In this document: one piece after another, positions 59,049-64,000 of the stretch
Position numbering within the stretch: position 1 is the stretch's first letter
How the letters are laid out: the number at the start of each line of letters is the position of its first letter
Program-made: the position numbers and the translations under genes
The notes under the pieces: model-generated
What the model was told of the DNA's origin: nothing
What the model saw: only the letters and a program-made list of their open reading frames with translations
The model's database searches: none
DNA from: Plasmodium malariae
Lineage: Eukaryota > Apicomplexa > Aconoidasida > Haemosporida > Plasmodiidae
NCBI RefSeq assembly: GCF_900090045.1
Contig: NC_041785.1
Span: forward strand, 2,507,001-2,571,000
Direction of reading: 5' to 3'
Length of the DNA: 64,000 bases

Positions 59049-62000
59049 ATAATTAAAAAATCCCATTGGTATCTTTAGAAACTTTTACCAAATGGTTATT
59101 TTTTATTCATAGAGAAAATACATATAATATATAATGTCCTTTTCAGAATTATAGTAATATTATCTATATTATATATACATAAATAATTCTATTGTGCTCA
59201 GAATTTTTGTTATACAAGTAAATGTATTCAAACGAAAAGTTGAATGTTTTTTTTTTTTTTTTTGCATAAATTTATGTATGATTTATTAAATTCTACAATA
59301 TATGTTAATGCTTATCATCAGTAGTATTATAACTTCGTTACGAGTTTTGTTCTTTTTTTTTTTTTTTTTTTATTTTTATTTCTGTTTTATAAATGTAAAA
59401 AAAGGTATATTTTTGTAAAATATGAATTATTATTATTATTTTTTTTATCTTAGAATTTGTTGTTTTTTTTTAATCTTTATTACTTTTGCATATTTTACCG
59501 TTTTAATAATGACATATTTAAAAGTATATTTATGAATTCATTTATATTTTTGTTCTTCTAAAATAATATATAGTCATTTTTTTCTTTTTGATATTTCATA
59601 TATAAATGGTTGATAAATAAACTCTTAAACGTTATCTTATTTATTTTCAAGTTAAGTATGAGCGTGTGTAAAATATAGTAAGCAACGCAAAATAAAAATG
59701 AAAAAAAGGAATCCCAATCCATTTAAACATTTTTATTATAGAACCATATTAATATATGTTTGCGAACACTTTTTTTTTTTTTTTTTTTTTTTAATTTTTG
59801 AGATTTTTGCCAATGGAATTATTTTTTTTAAATATACAGTCAAAATGATTTTGCCTTTACTGTATTTATTACGAAGTTAATATTTGTACACGAAAATGAT
59901 ACGTCTTTTTTAAATTTATTTGTTTTGTTGTACATTTCTTACATTATATAATAACACATAAAACTGTATGTGTTTTATTATGTACCCATAAAAATATATA
60001 AAATTACAGCAATTAAATATTTTTGTATTATGAAGCCTTGTTATGATATAAATAATTTTAAGGTAATAAAATTAACTCTTTCTTTTTTCATATATAATTA
60101 ATTGAAAACAATTAAATAATAGTTAAGCTTTAAGAAAAACGATAAGGTGAAATATGTTGCTTTACAAAAGGCAACATTTCTTTTAATAGTAAAATTCAAT
60201 TTCAATATTTAAATTTATGGTTGGCTATATTTTTATAATTTTTAAAAACAAATATAATACTATGGGTATGTGTGACAGACAAAATGGGAAAATTTTATAT
60301 TCATGTAATTAATAAGTTGTATCCCTCTAAGTAAAAATACATTTTACGAAATTGCGATTTCCAAATGAAATGAAAACATATCATATTAAATTTCACTATA
60401 TAAATATAAATCACAAGTATATACTTTGCACGTACATACATGAAATACATTTATATACGTCAGTATCTATATATACATTAATAAATATATATATATGCAC
60501 ATATAAATTTTACTCATTTCTCTATAAACCCATTGAAATATAAAAAAAAACACGTATGAACTAAACCTTACAGAATATTTACTATTGGGTGGACAATACA
60601 TTTTCACATATAAAAAAGCAGAGTTGCATGTTATATTAGGACAGCATGCTTTTTACGTTAAATAGATATAATATTAAAATGGGGTTTATAACTCTATTCA
60701 AAGATGCAAATTTAATTAAAGTTTAACCATTTAAAGTTCACCTATATGTGGGTACTATTATAACATATTTCATAAAAATATGCATTCACAAACTAAAAAC
60801 CTAATTAAAAAAAGAATATTGTTTTTTATTTTATTCATGCCGTAATTATATAATAATATAGCATAATAATAAATATTTCTTTTTTCTTTTTTTCTTATTA
60901 AATAATATCTAAATATACTATAAAAAACATAAATATGTATACATAATAATATATATATATTTACGTAAAATACATTGTAAGTGCATCGATTTAGAAAAAT
61001 ATCTTATTGCAATTATTAGGAAAAAAATGGATACGTAAAATTACTATTCGTTATTTTTACCTTTTAGGTTACTAATATATTATCGTTTCTTAAAATTTTT
61101 TTTTTTCTTTTTTCTGTTACCTATTTTTAGTAATTTAGTAAAATTTTTAATATGTAAATATTTCTTATGCATGCATGAATTTTATTTATTTGAATTCCCG
61201 TAGTTAACACAAATTACCATGTTCATTTTACATAGACAATACTTATTTGAAAAATATAAATTAAAAAATACATATTAAATAACAAATAATATATGAATTC
61301 ATATATATATATTATATAATTACTGAAAAAATATTAGAAGTTACGTATCATAATTGAAATGTACATCTTAATTTAATGTTTTTGTGCTAAAATATGATAT
61401 ATATTAAATACAAATTTTATATTTTTATGTATATATATATACCATACAATAGTAGATATTTTGTTCACTATTTTCACTACTTTTCACAATTCAAAATATT
61501 AGAACTATTTTAGTTTTATTCATTATAATTATATATTATCTTTTTAAATTTTTCGTACAAATGAAAAATTATTAATCTAATGTATGCTTAAAAGTGGAAA
61601 AAAATTAAACATCAACACCATATTGATAATAAAAAAATACGTAAATTAAAAAAGAATGTTATAAAAATAAAATGTTGCATTGTTTTAAATGTAAAAAGAA
61701 ATATTGTATTTGGTTAACAAAATATTATTATATATATTATTTCTTCAAAGAAAAATCGTTTCCGTAAAAAAAGAAATTTTTTAGAAAATTTTTATTATTT
61801 TATATAAAGAAATTTTAAAATTTTGAACGAAATATTTCATCCTAAAATTAAAGCTTATATTTTTCAAAGAAAATAAACGCTTGAGGATACCAAAAATTTA
61901 AGTTTTTATTATTTTATTAAATTAAGAATTATTTTAAAATTTATAAAAAAGTGAATAAAAAAAATACCCTTTATAAAAAAAAATACGTAAGTACATAAAT

Positions 62001-62494
62001 AAATATAGATTTAAAATATTTTATATACATAATAAATATTGTTAATCTAACGTAAGAAAATTTAAATACAAAATTATGTTTTAAAAATAAATAAATATAT
62101 AAAAAAATATTTAATAAATTAATTTTTTTAAAGCAAGGATATATTGCTATTATATAATATATATAAAAAAATAAATATTACTTGAAAATTAAAAGAAAAA
62201 TACATAATAATAAATATATAATAAAAACGTATTTTATTAAATCGTTCTTTGTAGATATAGGCAATTATTATTTTTATGGAATTTGAATTCTCTTCTAGAT
62301 AATAAAAAATACAGTTTGAGAGCAATTTAATTTTAAATTAGTTAATATATTTCAAGTACATATTGTATTTCAGTGCCTCATAATTATAAGAAGCATCGTT
62401 TAAGATATAAAAAAGTATTAACCAAAATACTGTATATTGAATCTATAGAATCTTTTTGAGAACACAAATTCCTTTATCATTAGATACTACAAAA
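59049..62494. other. 3.4 kb intergenic region, no gene recognised
   Basis: AT-rich with poly(T) at 59250-59263, 59352-59371 and 59771-59793. A frame at 59698-59880 contains a poly-Phe run and is not supported. No RNA gene or repeat array noticed. Confidence 0.6.
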
Positions 62495-63279
62495 ATGAAG
62501 ATGTTTAACGATTCTATCAAAATTTTATTCTTTTCATTTTTTATCGTAATATTTCATTTTTTTAATAATTAATATATTGTATATTATATATATGTATCCA
62601 TGTCGTTCCCTATATATATGTATGTATGTACATATGTATATGTATATTATGAAATGTAAATGAGCTCTTTTGTGGTAACTGCATTTTTTTTTTTAAGTCT
62701 CAAATGTTATTTAAATGTATATATATATATAATATGTTAAACCATAAATATTTATTTTTATTTACATTTGTTTATAAAATTTTTTAGTATACTTGCAAAA
62801 AATATGGTAGCAATGAAGATAGTGTAGGAAAGGCATTGAATTCAAAAAATATAAGAATATTGTGCGAACCTGGTAGAGACTTTAGTGGATCACATTACAG
62901 TAATGGTCCGCATGATCAGAACTTATATGGATCTACTGATAGTATTAACGAAAAGAGAGATAATAATAGAGATGGTACTAAACCTCCCCCACCATCACCT
63001 CAAGGTTCATGGTCAACTTTTAATGATGAAGGCTTAGCGAACGAAAGATTACAAAGAAATCCTTGGATCTATGATTATTACCAGAATAATGTTAGGTATG
63101 TAGCACCAGAAAATAATATAAATCATGAATTAATAGAAAAATTAAAGAAGAACGCAATATATATCTTACCAGTTTTGTTAGTTTCGTATTACCTTTTTAG
63201 AAATTCTGGAACACAAACATTTTTATTGATAGCAGCCATTGCTGGTGTATTAATGTATACCCGACATTATATCAATTAA
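62495..63279 (+). CDS. PEXEL-positive exported membrane protein, two exons
   Basis: Proposed exons: 62495-62545 and 62788-63279 (180 residues, phase 0; ATC|GTAATA and TTTTTTAG borders). Exon 1 is a bare signal segment, MKMFNDSIKILFFSFFI. Exon 2 starts YTCKKYGSNEDS and has RILCE at residues 40-44, a canonical PEXEL. A Pro-rich patch (KPPPPSPQGSW) and a Trp/Tyr-rich stretch (NPWIYDYYQNNVRYV) follow. The last ~42 residues are hydrophobic in two blocks (YILPVLLVSYYLF and FLLIAAIAGVLMY) split by RNSGTQ, and end TRHYIN. IAAxxGxxxY in the last block resembles the end of the 53.6 kb gene product (IAACGLGAYAYYTKK), hinting at kinship. Confidence 0.85.
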
Positions 63280-64000
63280 AAATTTGAGATGTATTTATAA
63301 ACAAAAATAATTTTTAGAATGTTTTTTATTTTTATAATTAGTAAATTTAAAAATACTTTAATTTTATTTTGAGGAGGAGAGAAAAGGGGGGATGTATGTA
63401 TATTTCTATTTTTATAACACATTAAATATTTTGTACAATAACGAATTTCGTTAAAATTTTTAATTTTTAGTTGTTATATAATATTTATGGAACTTACAAT
63501 AAACACGTATATAATTTTTAAGCAGTAATAGTAACTACATATATATATATATATATATGTACATTTATGAATACTGATTTAATCAATATCTAAATCTAAT
63601 GTATCTTCCTTTTTTTTTTTTTTTTTAATAATGCATATATTTTGTTTTATTTGGTTTTATAAAATAATTATATGAATTGAAGTAATAATGCATCATAATG
63701 TAAATGATAATATTATATATCTCTTCTGATTTTTCCCATTTTGATTAGTTGTTTTTTAATCCCTAAATGTAGAAGCAGTTTAATTTTGTTTGTGGGGAAA
63801 AAGATTTATATATATATATATATATATGTATAAATACGTACTTACAGTTTTTATTGATATTAAACACACAAAATTACAAAGCAAAATTAAAAATTTATAG
63901 GCGAGCTTTTTTATTAATTTTAATACGTATATATATATTGTATATTTTGCATTTTAGAGGGGTAGTTATCATTTAAATTGGAAAAAAAGTTTTTTTAAAT
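63280..64000. other. 3' flank to window end, no gene recognised
   Basis: AT-rich, with a short purine patch (63373-63392, GAGGAGGAGAGAAAAGGGG), (TA)n tracts near 63541-63558 and 63809-63828, and poly(T) at 63610-63626. Confidence 0.6.

Overview
The window is nuclear DNA of a malaria parasite (Plasmodium). The evidence is extreme A+T richness, poly(A)/poly(T) and (TA)n tracts, asparagine-rich inserts inside otherwise conserved proteins, short AT-rich introns with GTA../..AG borders, and two-exon genes carrying a PEXEL host-export motif at one end. Gene order (JmjC protein, unknown, SAC3/GANP protein, Rab geranylgeranyltransferase beta, apicoplast EF-G, unknown, MYND protein, MTR4, CCCH protein) matches my recollection of the left arm of P. 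falciparum chromosome 6. The species cannot be fixed from sequence alone; a non-falciparum species such as P. malariae or P. ovale is plausible.

Layout. Positions 1-42400 are chromosome core: the 3' exon of a cut-off gene, a JmjC/cupin oxygenase, an EF-hand-like unknown, a five-exon SAC3/GANP/THP3 (LENG8-like) gene, Rab GGTase beta subunit, four-exon apicoplast EF-G, a secreted or apicoplast-targeted unknown, a three-exon MYND zinc-finger gene, two-exon MTR4 RNA helicase and a very Asn-rich CCCH protein. Positions 42400-47170 are a gene-poor transition with weak coding-like islands. Positions 47174-64000 form the telomere-proximal end: four signal-bearing two-exon genes, three of them with a PEXEL motif, separated by 3-4 kb of AT-rich DNA and introns full of repeats.

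Many reading frames stop at exon ends or run into introns, so exon structures were rebuilt here from splice signals, phase and family conservation. The main gains are: a hidden first exon that turns the 47-49 kb gene into a PEXEL protein; a third exon that completes the MYND finger; three more exons each (EF-G) and four more (SAC3/GANP) needed to complete those proteins; and an MTR4 last exon.

Functional themes. The core genes are housekeeping: nuclear RNA surveillance (MTR4) and mRNA processing/export (SAC3/GANP), Rab prenylation, organelle translation, RNA binding and 2-oxoglutarate oxygenase chemistry. The right end is devoted to proteins likely sent into the host red cell. No rRNA, tRNA, CRISPR array, transposon or telomere repeat was recognised.
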